NCBI RefSeq assembly: GCF_009727055.1
Contig: NC_052356.1
Span: forward strand, 3,890,076-3,954,075
DNA from: Benincasa hispida
Lineage: Eukaryota > Streptophyta > Magnoliopsida > Cucurbitales > Cucurbitaceae
Reading direction: 5' to 3'
Length of the DNA: 64,000 nt
Part shown: one piece after another, positions 11,331-21,397 of the stretch
How positions within the stretch are numbered: the stretch's first letter is position 1
Layout: the number at the start of each line of letters is the position of its first letter
Program-made: the position numbers and the translations under genes
Notes under the pieces: generated by a model
The model's database searches: none
The model's input: the letters and a program-made list of their open reading frames with translations, nothing else
Told to the model about the DNA's origin: nothing

Positions 11331-12355
11331 ATTCCCACCTTAGTTGATAGTCCAATTATTAATTTTCCTGAAAAGCAAGCATTATATGATAATTCATTAG
11401 ATTGAAGAATCTTCTAGCTCTTCAATGGACATCCATGTGAATTCTCAATAATTCTTATCATCATTATAAACCCTGGATGACCTAATCGGTCATGTCAAAT
11501 CGTAAATATGTCTGGATTCATGAACTTCAGGTTCATTGTTGCATATGTTACAATTACTCATATATAAGTATAATACAATCTAAAAGATAAAGCAAGTAAC
11601 GTTTCCATTAAACGTTTTTCATGTTAGACGATAAAGATAATATATAGATATTCCACATTATTCTTACTATTAGTCTCAATATGATAACCATTGCAATGCA
11701 TATCTTTAAAACTTATAAAATTTCTCTTTGATTGACTGTAGCACAATGCATTATCAATTATAAATTATGTCCCTCTAGAAAAAATAATATTTTCTCTTCC
11801 AAAACCTTCAATCAAGTTTGTAAACCTGGTATTTTATTTACTTTTGCTTTTAGCACTGTCAGTTTGGAAAAGTATTTTTTTTTACTTCTAAGTATTGCAT
11901 GTGTAATTGCATTTTCTGGTAGGCATAGATCATCTTTGCTCATTTGTGAATCACCCAACATATGAAAATGATGTATGTTTTTTCACTAAAAGAAAATAAT
12001 TACAATAGGAAAAACAACACTTAAAATATACAAAGGTTAACATCAACTAAGAAATAAACATGAAGATAGATAAAAAAAATAAAAATAAAAAAAAAACATT
12101 AATTTTAAATATTCTCTAAAACATGAAGATAGATATAAAAAAAAAAACATTAATTCTAGATATTCTAAAAGTTAAAAGAATCACTTGTTGTTTCGTTAAT
12201 TGTGCCAATTTTATTTTCAGAAGATTCAAATAAGTCAGCCACATCCAAATTTGTCAGATTGGATGGGTCAAATATATCATTATCTTGGTAGGCACAATTA
12301 GATTATCCTTTTTTTTCCCTCCATTTTTCCTTCAGGGAAGCTTGATATAGATCAA
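11331..12355 (-). mobile_element. COP3 decayed gag-protease interval
   Basis: This kilobase lies between the gag and integrase remnants and should hold the protease and gag-pre-integrase domains. I could not read a clear protease active site. Scattered minus-strand codons near 11400-11500 resemble the gag-pre-integrase region. Two A-rich stretches near 12065-12150 share the sequence ACATTAATTCTAGAT with variants, a local duplication. It is treated as decayed element sequence. Confidence 0.5.
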
Positions 12356-12666
12356 CTAAGTGTTTTGAATTCTAATCTTATGGAGCCTTTTTATGATCAT
12401 TATTTTGAGTGGTTCTTTTAAAATTTGGATTATTAAAATGATCACTATGAGATAATAATTATTTCTTCCTCTACCACGATCATGACCTCGACCCCGACCA
12501 TGATTATTAAAATTCACAGCATTCACTTCAGGGAATGGCGTTGTTTCATTTGGTCGAGACTCGTGGTTCTTCATCAATAACTCATTATTTTGTTCGACCA
12601 TAAGAAAACATGAGATTAATTCATAATATTTTTTAAAGTATCCACATATTTGCATCAGAAATTTTT
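12356..12666 (-). pseudogene. COP3 gag fragment
   Basis: The minus strand encodes a conserved copia gag segment: ELISCFLMVEQNNELLMKNH, SRPNETTPFPEVNAV and a Gly/Arg-rich tract GRGRGHDRGRGRNN that normally precedes the zinc knuckle. After this the frame is shifted and no knuckle was seen. The N-terminal half of gag is missing on the right because LTR-B1 begins at about 12667. This is the outermost host in a four-layer nest. Confidence 0.75.
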
Positions 12667-13271
12667 TAAGGGATTCGAATACTCACAACGGAAGCATGTG
12701 AATGTGATTGAGTCTTAATTTCATTTTATAGAACACATAATAAACAAGAGGATGTAAATTGATAAACAAAATTCATTGAGCATGTTATTCACAATTCCAA
12801 TTTACAGAGGAAAAGGGAATCGAGAACTTACCCTTGAAGAAATCAAGTCGTCTCGCTTCCTCTCCGGATCACAGCAAGATCACGAACAAATATTCGTCTC
12901 CCTTCCGGTCTCATCAATGAATCAACAAAATATAAAACAAACACTACCACGCGAGCTTCCTCGTTATTCTCTAGGATGAGAATCGGAGCAGAGGCATGGG
13001 CTCGCTGAGAGTAATTTTTGGTAGAAGGGGAGTAGACATTGTCTTTTCTTGAGGGAATCAATGAGAGCAAAACACGGGAGATTGAAGTGATGAACAACCA
13101 CTCTCTTGGAATATTTATGTGCTTCACGTTCTTGAGAGATAAAGGGGGGAGAGGATTGTTATCAAAATAACTCCCTCTCCATTATTTTAAATTCAAAAAC
13201 CAAAATTATAACTCATAATTTTGAATTTTAAATATACATAATAACCACCTTATTATATATATTAATAAAAC
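12667..13271 (-). repeat. LTR-B1, 3' part (left of COP4)
   Basis: This is family B LTR sequence in minus orientation; on the plus strand it starts TAAGGGATTCG (TG mutated to TA) and runs to the COP4 insertion. The sequence CATAATAACCACC just before COP4 and the words right of 25179 join as a normal family B LTR, as seen at 50.1-50.4 kb. The last five bases (AAAAC, 13267-13271) are the COP4 TSD. Its outer 5' tip is missing near 26420. Confidence 0.8.
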
Positions 13272-14808
13272 TATTGGGTTTTATGTCCTAAAAACTCGTA
13301 GTTTGTAAAATAATAAACATCTTCTATTATCAATATACTTGTTATTGATCTCATAAATTGTATGAAAGTTTAAATTCCATAAACTAAGACCCATGGCTAT
13401 TGTATGAGTACTTGAACTTTATGTGGAGACATAAAAGTGGATCAGGTTCGAGTAAATAGTTAAAATGATCTATGGTACATGAATGAGGTTGGGTACCTTA
13501 TTCTGGTAACACCATTGGATGCGGCTTACTCTGTAGTTGTTACAAAGAGTTGTAAAGTGTTACATACGATGTGATCCTAATTCGTGCATGTTATGACATG
13601 AGGAGTGGGGGCGTCATATGCAATGAGTTTGCATAAGATCACTGGGCTAAGAAAGTTTGGTTTAGTGATTTGATCACAAACTAGTTGTTCATTAGAGGAT
13701 TAGTAGGGACTTGAGAAATAAGACATAATCTTGGGGATAAAACAGATATTTGACCCAACCGTTATTACGAACAACCTGTGAACAGTCGACTTGCTGATTA
13801 TGGTTAAATCATGTGAACATAATATATCTACAGGGGGGAGTACAACTATGGGCTTTACTGAAGTGACCCATTATTTAACGAATGGAGATTAATTTGATCT
13901 AATGAATTTAGCCAATTAATCTCGAATCGTTGGAGCCCATGATCTGTAGGTCCGCGAGGTCCCCCTACTAGCTTGTAACTCACTAACTCTAGAATAGCGT
14001 GATAAGTGAATTTGAAACGTTCAAATTAGAATTAAGAGAATTAGTAATTATATGAGATATAATTACATGTTTAATTTTTGAATTAAACGGAATGGGAGAA
14101 TTTATATATATCAAAAAATGATTTAAATATATAAAGATGGATATGTGTTAAAATTAATTTAATATTTGATATTAAATTAATTAAGTTTTATTTAAAAATT
14201 AATTTATGGAATTAATTAAAATTTTAATTTTTAAAATCAAAAGAGATTTAATAAAATCAAATTTTGATTTTTTGAGATAAAATTGAAAAAGGGAAAGAAA
14301 ACAAAACACTTCAATGGAAAATGAAGATTTTCCATTATCCATCTTTGTAGTTGCTCACACGTGAAGCTTTAGCTTGGCCTTGTCTTCTCCAAGCATGAGT
14401 TGCAACTCTTTTCTTTGCATGTTGATCTGCAATATAATGAAAAGATTGGAGTGAAAATCGGGCATGCAATCTATAGAGATTTTTAGAGAAAATTTGGTTT
14501 GAAGAAAGAGTTCTTTAGCTGATTTTCTGCAGTGAGCATTTCTCCTTCTACCCTTGATTCAAGCTTGTTTTGAGTCACACAACTCAATCTAGAGCACCAA
14601 AAGAATAGTGGGAAAGAACTTGAGGTGGTCTACAACAAGATTTGGAGAAGATAGCAGCTGGTTATGGAGCTTTTGAAGAAGTTCTACAAGAGGTATGTCT
14701 TGAAACTCACTTGTTGCTGCAAAAACATGCTTTATATTTTGCCAAAATTAGTGAATTTGGGTGCTTAGATGATCCTTGTGCTTCCGCTACTATTGATACA
14801 ATCCTGCA
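13272..14808 (+). repeat. COP4 5' LTR
   Basis: It begins TATTGGGTTTTATGTCC (TG mutated to TA) and ends ATCCTGCA, 1537 bp. The PBS follows after two bases. Compared with the 3' LTR it lacks about 320 bp at 13641/13642, the stretch matching about 23693-24010. LTRs are identical at insertion, so this is a later deletion. Confidence 0.9.
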
Positions 14809-14810
14809 AT

Positions 14811-14822
14811 TGGTATCAAAGC
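14811..14822 (+). other. COP4 primer binding site
   Basis: TGGTATCAAAGC follows the LTR end by two bases and matches the initiator-Met-tRNA type site with one change from TGGTATCAGAGC. It marks the start of the internal region. Confidence 0.9.
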
Positions 14823-15049
14823 AAAAAATAAGCATTCAATTCGGTTTAATTTTGGTTTGGTGGGTGTTTTATATGAGACATATGAAACTGATGCACTGAT
14901 ATGGTTTTCTGAGATTTGGCAATTTAATTCTCTTTAATTTCTTATTTAAATTTGAAATTGGCTCTTGTTTGATGAGCTTTTATGTGTTAGTAAGAGTCTA
15001 TAATTTACTTGCAGTCATTAGAGTCGAAATTAAGATGTAATTGAAGAAA

Positions 15050-15770
15050 TAAGTGAAAGAGGCCGAGCTGCTGTTCCAGTTTTTCAGCTTCTGCTCAAAA
15101 TCTTTGTTGAGGTTCCAGTTGCTAAACGATCGTCTAGCTCCAGACACTACATGGTATGAAGAAAAGCTAGATGATCATATAGCAATGAGCGCTGGTCGTT
15201 GTGATGTTGAACGCCAAACGATCATGTACCTGCTGGAGTTAAACAAGCATTCAATTTGCTATATGATAGCATTAAGCGATCGTTTAGCTTTGGCGTGGGA
15301 ACTAAACGATACGTTGAATTTACTATACGATGGTACTATGTGATCGTTTAGCAATGATGCACGCTAAGCGATGTGATGAAGTGTTACGTGATAGCGCTGA
15401 GCGACCGTTTAGAAGCAGAGCTAAGCGATCGTGTAGACGAAGTGCTAAGTGATGCGTTGAAGTTTCTATGCGATGGAGCTAAGCGATCGTTTAGCTATGG
15501 CGAATACTAAACTATGACATGAAAGTGCTAGGCGATGGTGTTAAGCGATCGTTTAGTTTTATGCGATAGAACTAAGCGATAGTTATGCGATAGCTAAGCA
15601 ATGGAGTTGAGCGATCGTGTAGTTCTATACGATAGAACTAAGTGATCGTTTAGCTTCGACAGGCACTAAGCGATCGTGTAGCTTTATGCGACAAAGCTAA
15701 ACGATCGTTTAGTTGAGGCAAACACTAAGTGATCGTGTAGTTCTTCATAACACAAGGCGATGGAGCTAGA
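15050..15770 (+). repeat. CGATCG-rich degenerate array in the COP4 leader
   Basis: Variants of CTAAGCGATCGTTTAGC recur roughly every 30-70 bases. CGATCG itself occurs eight times and there are about 14 degenerate copies. One is a perfect 16-bp palindrome, CTAAACGATCGTTTAG, at 15697-15712. The block is CpG-rich in an AT-rich neighbourhood and lies where the untranslated leader or gag should be. Open frames crossing it give repeated LNDRLA or LSDRLA peptides, which I take as a by-product of the repeat. Function unknown. Confidence 0.75.
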
Positions 15771-15784
15771 CGATAGCTTTCAAT

Positions 15785-15975
15785 GCTACACGGTTGGCCT
15801 TTGCAAGATTTTGAGGTTGGATCGAGAGCAGCCGGTTCGACCGGTTTTCTCAAGGTCCAATCCGGTTCAGCCTCAAAGTGTTTTGACTGGTCCAGTTCAA
15901 ACTCAACCAGTCCGGTTCAAGATGTTTGGGTTCGGTTTGGAGCGGTTCGAGCGGTTCAAAGACGATTTTGAAGCT
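15785..15975 (+). repeat. CCGGTTC-rich block in the COP4 leader
   Basis: The words CCGGTTC, GGTTCGA and CCAGTTCAA repeat about a dozen times over 190 bases, directly after the CGATCG array. It is simple-sequence-like and differs in composition from both sides. No product is supported. Confidence 0.6.
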
Positions 15976-17520
15976 GATTTGTAATAGTTAGGCTTATGTT
16001 TGCTTGTTTTTGCCAAAACTAAAACCATATCAGTCTCTGTTTAATTATTTATGCATTTGATGTATGTTATAATTAAATAAATCTTGTATGTGCATATAGT
16101 ATGCCATTTAGATTTAAAATCCCACCATAGGAAGCATGTTACATGCATTGAAAGTATGTTATAATTGTTATAATATATAGTATGCATGTTAGGGTTTCTT
16201 GTATTTAATATAAATGTTATATTAAATGTTGAATGCCTCATGTATGTTATGGATGAATAGCATGTCTAAAGTTTTATAAGTCATTATAAAATTGGGTTAG
16301 ACATTTAAAATCCATAAGCAACAGTCGCATGCTCACGTAGGTTGACCACCTGTTTTAATTGTTAAAACTTATAAAACCTGGTTACAAACTCAACCGGTAT
16401 ATAATCCTGTCTAAGGTTGGGGGTACTTAAGTTGACGGGTTACGAAATACCTCCTACCTGGGGATTATAGTCGAATTATTGAGCGTTGGTAACAGGTTTT
16501 ATGAGCGTACATGAGTGATGTGAGGTAATAAAATGATTTATCACCTAGACATCGTAGGTTAAAATCCAATTATAAGAGTTATACTTGGATAAACCATATA
16601 GACTTAGGGTTGTTTTATTACTTGAAAAGAACCTAAGTATAAATCTACCCAAAATAGAACACTTCAGTGGCAGTTTAATAACTTCTATATGATAGAGTTA
16701 TTAGAAAACTTCAGTGGGAGATTAATAACATATACGATACGTTATTTTTAGCTCTCACATCTCTAACAATTCACAATCTAGATTTAAGCGGTACTTCGTG
16801 TCACTCTAGGAGTGACCTCCCTACGGAGAATATTTTTTAGCTTAAATTTAGATTTTAGTTAATAAGAGGAAGTTGTTCAAACATAAGTCAATTATATGAT
16901 AAATAGATTTTAAATGCCACGTCTCCACATAGTTTACACTGTGAGATTCATATGATACTTTGTGTCACCCTGGAAGTGGCCTCCCTACAGAGAGTGTTTT
17001 ATATGAGTCAATATCAAGGTAAACGGAGGAAGTAGTTCATAGTAAGTGGGTGAAGGATATGCGTCAATATATCGTACGGTCTCCTCCATTAGTCTTAATC
17101 GTGAGATTCCTATGTTGCACCTATTGGTTAGCTTTAAGCGGCCCTTTACTAGTCGTTTAGCGATGGCTATCCCCACAGAGGGTTGTAACATAGGATTCGG
17201 AACAACCCAGGCTTCAGTAAAATGAATAGGGTTTTATAGTTTTGTCTTGGATATTGTCTTTTATTTTGGAGGCAAGATCATACTGTTCTATAAGATTTAA
17301 AAATGGCGGGTCACACTTACAAGAATTACTAAGTTGTTAGTAAAGATCTTAACCGAAAACGATAACTAAACGACTATAGGAATAAGAGTTATTCCGGGGA
17401 TAGTGTTTGGTCAAAATTGTTTGTTTTAGTGAAGGAGTATCTGACTGCCCCACGATAGCACATATTTTGACTCATTAAAATATCATTGCAAATAAATAAT
17501 GGTTATGGGTACATTATTAT
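15976..17520 (+). mobile_element. COP4 long noncoding leader with three imperfect repeats
   Basis: No ORF is supported. The motif TGTCACTCTAGGAGTGACC with CTCCCTACGGAG near 16800-16830 returns as TGTCACCCTGGAAGTGGCC with CTCCCTACAGAG near 16963-16992. A weaker third copy (ATGGCTATCCCCACAGAGGG) lies near 17163-17182. Each copy is followed by a similar purine-rich stretch, giving repeats of about 165-190 bp. The words CTTCAGTGG and TTTAAGCGG also recur. Such a long leader between PBS and protease replaces the usual gag. Confidence 0.55.
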
Positions 17521-17589
17521 TTTTTGCTAAAATTTGATTTTGGATTTAGTTACAATTTTCTAATTAGAATTTGTTTGAATTTTATCAGC

Positions 17590-18180
17590 ATGTCGAATTT
17601 TAGAATACTCAGTTCTGATATTATTAACAGTAAAATAAAATCAACAAACAAATTACTAATGGTTGATTACACCAATAGAGTTTTAACAGAGGATTGTCCT
17701 CTATCTCCCAACTCATCTAAAATTATGAATTATGTAGATGAGAATGCTAAATTTGAACAACAAGATAAATATGATTTACTTATTATCGAAACATGTTTAG
17801 CGAAAAACGATAAAATTTGGATAATTGATTCAGGTGCCGCTGATCATATATGTACTATCTCACAGGAAACAAGTTCCTGGAGACAGTTGACAGAAGGTGA
17901 AACAATCTTTAAGGTAGGGACCGGGGAGATTGTTTCAGCCAAAGCAGTGGGAGATATGAAGTTATTTATAGGAGATAAGTACATTTATTTGAAAAATGTA
18001 TATTATATTCCTTCTATGAAAAGGAATCTAATATCTGTCTCTTGTTTGCTTGAACAAAATTATAAAGTTTATTTCGAAAATGGTGAAGTATTCATCAAAA
18101 TAGGAAATAAACAGATTTGCTTTGCAAAATTAGAAAATAACTTGTACATGTTAAAACCAACTGAGGTCAAACCTATTTAA
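17590..18180 (+). pseudogene. COP4 gag start fused to protease
   Basis: From a possible start at 17590 (MSNFRILSSDIINSK, like a copia gag N-terminus) the frame passes after only about 75 codons into an aspartic protease with IWIIDSGAADHIC (active-site Asp codon at 17827). It then runs through the strand region LKNVYYIPSMKRNLISV and ends KLENNLYMLKPTEV. The gag core and zinc knuckle are missing, so an in-frame deletion of most of gag has probably occurred. The protease half is intact over about 120 residues. An element like this would need Gag from a relative. Confidence 0.8.
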
Positions 18181-18224
18181 AACTACTGGGACTCATAAGA
18201 AAAGTAAGATTTCTCCAAATGCCT

Positions 18225-18768
18225 ATCTTTGGCACTTGAGACTGGGTCACATAAATCTCAATAGGATTGAGAGATTGGTTAAGAACGATCATCTAAACAA
18301 GTTGGAAGATAGTTCATTACCACCATGTGAATCATGTCTTGAGGGTAAAATGATAAAAAGATCTATTTTTGGAAAAGGTCTTAGAGCCAAAGAACCCCTA
18401 GAGCTGATTCACTCAGACCTTTGTAGGCCTCTAAATGTTAGAGCAAGAGGAGGGTATGAATATTTCATCGGTTTTATAGATGATTATTCCAGGTATGGGC
18501 ATATTTACCTAATGCGTCAAAAGTCTAAAACTTTTGAAAAGTTTAAAGAGTATAAGGCTGAGGTTGAAAACCAATTAGGTAAAAAGATTAAAACATTTCG
18601 ATCGGATCGAGGTGGTGAGTATATGGACATAGAATTCCAGAACTATTTGTTAGAACATGGAAATCAGTTTCAACTCACAGCCCCTGGCACACCACATCGG
18701 AACGGTGTGGCAGAAAGGAGAAATAGAACCTTGTTGGACATGGTTTGTTCCATGATGAGTTACGCTTA
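18225..18768 (+). pseudogene. COP4 gag-pre-integrase and integrase core
   Basis: The frame reads RLGHINLNRIERLVKN and then a CESCLEGKM zinc-binding end. The integrase core follows, with all three acidic residues: Asp in IHSDLCRP, Asp in FRSDRGGEY and Glu in GVAERRNRTLLD. The spacing between the last two is 35 residues, the DD35E pattern. A TAG at 18766 ends the frame and the integrase C-terminus continues at 18852 after further damage. This enzyme would insert the cDNA in the nucleus. The catalytic residues themselves are preserved. Confidence 0.85.
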
Positions 18769-18851
18769 GTTACCAAATTCTTTTTGGGGACACGCAGTTG
18801 GGACTGTGGTGTATATTTTGAACATAGTTCCCTCGAAAAAGTGTTTCTGAA

Positions 18852-19541
18852 ATGCCTTACGAGCTCTTGATGGGACGTAAAGGAAATTTACGTGACTTCA
18901 AGATTTGGGATTGTCCAACACATGTGTTGGTGAAAAATCCTAAAAAAGCTGGAACACTATTCAAAAGTATGCCTATTTGTAGGCTACCAAAGGAAACAAA
19001 ATGTGGTTTCTTTTATGATCCTCAGGAAGATAAAGTGTTTGTATCGACAAATGCAACCTTCTTAGAGGAAGATTATATAAAGAACCATCAACCTCACAGT
19101 AAGCTAGTAATAGAAGAAATGTCTAGAGAAACGACAAATGCATCAACAAGAGTTATTAATCAAGCAGGTCCTTCAACAAGAGTTGTTGATAGAGCAGGTC
19201 CGTCAATAAGAGTTGTTGATGAAACTAATACTTCATATCCTTCTCAAGAGTTGAGAATGCCTCGTCGTAGTTGGAGGGTTGTGCAACAGCCTGACCGATA
19301 CATGAGTTTAACTAAAACTCAAGTCATCATACCAGATGATGGTTTAGGGGATCCATTGTCTTTTAATCAAGCAATGAATGATGTGAACAAAGACCAATGG
19401 ATTAAAGCCATGGACCTTGAAATGGAATCTATGTGTTTCAATTTTGTCTGGGATCTTGTGGATCAACCTAAAGGGGTAAAACCCATTGGTTGTAAATGGA
19501 TTTACAAGTGAAAACGAGACCAAGCTGGTAAGGTACAGACC
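18852..19541 (+). pseudogene. COP4 integrase C-terminus to start of RT
   Basis: This frame holds the integrase C-terminal region (PYELLMGRKGNLRDFKIWDC to NATFLEEDYI), a variable linker and the beginning of RT (QWIKAMDLEMESM to GCKWIYK). The linker contains three copies of a 14-15 residue unit ending in AGPS or ETNT (STRVINQAGPS, STRVVDRAGPS, SIRVVDETNTS; 19140-19235), a short in-frame tandem repeat. TGA at 19509 stops the frame where Pol normally continues with K/R-rich residues. A foreign segment begins at about 19542. Confidence 0.8.
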
Positions 19542-19687
19542 GACGCAAGTGTCTTTCTTTGGGACAGTGAAAATCAATTCAATCAGAAGGGAACGAACGG
19601 AGCGCATATACGCTCAGTGAAGGCTAAGGTGCAGGTGGGATAGGTAAAGCGGCTGTCCGTGGAAAGATCAAAGATGGAAGGCTATCG
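19542..19687. other. 146-bp foreign segment inside the COP4 RT
   Basis: RT codons for GKVQT end at about 19541 and resume with RLVAKGFTQ at about 19690. The sequence between has no resemblance to RT in any frame, is richer in CG dinucleotides (GGAGCGCATATACGCTC) and contains stops. No clear TSD or inverted termini were seen. It may be filler DNA from a repair event or a small insertion. Confidence 0.6.
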
Positions 19688-20290
19688 AAACCTAGACTTG
19701 TGGCAAAAGGGTTTACCCAAAGAGAGGGGTTAGATTTTGAAGAAACCTTCTCTCTAGTTGCCATGATAAAGTCTATAAGAATACTCTTGTCCATAACCAC
19801 ATTTTACGGTTATGAAATATGGCAAATGGATGTCAAGACAACTTTTCTGAATGGCTATCTTGAAGAGAGTATCTATATGTCTCAACCAGAAGAGTTTATA
19901 AAGTAGAGTCAAGAGTAAAAAGTTTGCAAGCTTAATTGATCCATTTATGGATTAAAACAAGCTTCTAGATCCTGGAATATGAGATTTAATGCTGCGATCA
20001 AATCTTATGGCTTTGAACAAAACATTGACGAACCCTGTGTATACAAGAAAATCGTCAACAAAACTGTCGCTTTTCTGGTGTTGTATGTTGATGATATTCA
20101 ACTCATTAGGAATGAGGTAGAATATCTAGCTGACGTTAAGAGATGGTTGACTTCACAATTCCAAATGAAAGATTTGGGAGAAGCACAGTATGTTATTGGA
20201 ATCCAAATAGTTCAGAATCGCAAGAACATAACATTGGCATTATCTCAAGCATTTTATATAGACAAGATGTTGTCTAGATATAAAATGTGA
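19688..20290 (+). pseudogene. COP4 reverse transcriptase
   Basis: RT copies element RNA into DNA. The frame shows RLVAKGFTQREGLDFEETF, WQMDVKTTFLNGYLEE, then a stop at 19903 and further damage to 19978. After this come NIDEPCVYKK, the catalytic box YVDD (about 20083-20094), QFQMKDLGEAQYVIGI and the end of the palm region. The VKNAFLNG-type motif reads VKTTFLNG, keeping the first catalytic Asp. The YVDD pair is intact, but several stops and the upstream foreign segment prevent expression. Confidence 0.85.
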
Positions 20291-21037
20291 AATTCCAAGA
20301 AAGGTTATTTACCTTTCAGGCATGGAATTCACCTGTGTAAGGAACAAAGTCCTAAGACACCTCAAGAAGTTGAGGAGATGAATCGAATTCCATATGCATC
20401 TACAGTTGGGAGTTTGATGTATGCAATGTTGTATACTCGTCCCGATATATGCTATGTCGTAGAAATTGTCAGCAGATTTCAGTCCAATCCTAGTCATGAC
20501 CATTGGACTACTATTAAAAACATTCTCAAGTATCTTCGGAGAACGAGAGATTATATGCTCGTGTATGGTCTTAAGGATCTGATCCTTATTGGATACACTG
20601 ATTCTAACTTTCAGACTGATATTGATTCAAGGAAATCAACTTCGAGGTCAATATTCGCTCTTAACGGAGGGGCAGTTATGTGGAGGAGCATCAAGCAGAG
20701 TTGTATTGCAGACTCCACAATGGAAGCTGAGTATGTAGCTGCAAAAGAAGCAGTATGGCTTAGAAAGTTCCTGATAGATTTAGAAGTAGTTCCTAATATG
20801 CACCTGCCTGTCACTCTCTATTGTGACAACAGTGGAGCAATTGTAAATTCAAAGGAACCACAAAGCCATAAAAGGGGAAAGCATATAGAACGAAAGTACC
20901 ATCTCATAAGGGAGATTGTACACAGAGGAGACGTCATTGTCACTCAGATTGCTTCCCAAGACAACTTAGCTTATCCATTTATGAAGGCCCTCTCGGCTAA
21001 AGTGTTCGAGGGTCACCTAGTAGGACTAGGTCTATGA
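20291..21037 (+). pseudogene. COP4 RNase H
   Basis: After a stop at 20288 the frame reopens at about 20378 and runs 219 codons. It covers the connection (YASTVGSLMYAMLYTRPDI) and RNase H with GYTDSNFQTD, MEAEYVAAKEAVWL, LYCDNSGAI and the terminal HIERKYHLIREIV to LSAKVFEGHLVG. The active-site Asp, Glu, Asp positions are all present. It ends about 140 bases before the 3' LTR, the normal copia layout. Confidence 0.85.
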
Positions 21038-21177
21038 GTTTTGTATCACTAGGGCAAGTGGGAGAATTTGTGGGTATTGTAATTCCATAGTTTATTGTAT
21101 CTGTACTTTTTATTCTCTCCATGTAAACTTAACATTGTATATATTTGTATATATTGATCAACTAGAGTTTTAGTCTA

Positions 21178-21188
21178 AGTGGGAGTAT
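21178..21188 (+). other. COP4 polypurine tract
   Basis: AAGTGGGAGTA immediately precedes the 3' LTR (21189). It primes plus-strand DNA synthesis in copia elements and confirms the LTR boundary. Confidence 0.85.
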
Positions 21189-21397
21189 TGTTGGGTTTTA
21201 TGTCCTAAAAACTCGCAGTTTGGAAAATAATAAACATCTTCTATTATCAAAATACTTATTATTGATCTCATAAATTGTATGAAAGTCTAAATCCAATAAA
21301 CTAAGACCCATGACTATTGTATGAGTACTTGAACTTTATGTGGAGACATGAAAGTGGATCAGGTTCGAGTAAATAGCCAAAATGATCTATGGTACAT
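21189..21397 (+). repeat. COP4 3' LTR, left part
   Basis: It begins TGTTGGGTTTTATGTCC and matches the 5' LTR base for base in most positions up to the insertion of the solo gypsy LTR at 21398. The last five bases (TACAT) are that element's TSD. Confidence 0.9.

Noticed and set aside
15053..15343. A 96-codon frame with repeated LNDRLA/LSDRLA peptides
   Set aside because: The peptide repeat follows from the CGATCG DNA array; no domain or start context supports a protein.
15976..17520. Possibility that the COP4 leader is a separate nested element
   Set aside because: I found no TSD, LTR ends or inverted termini bounding it; it is kept as leader sequence, although this remains open.
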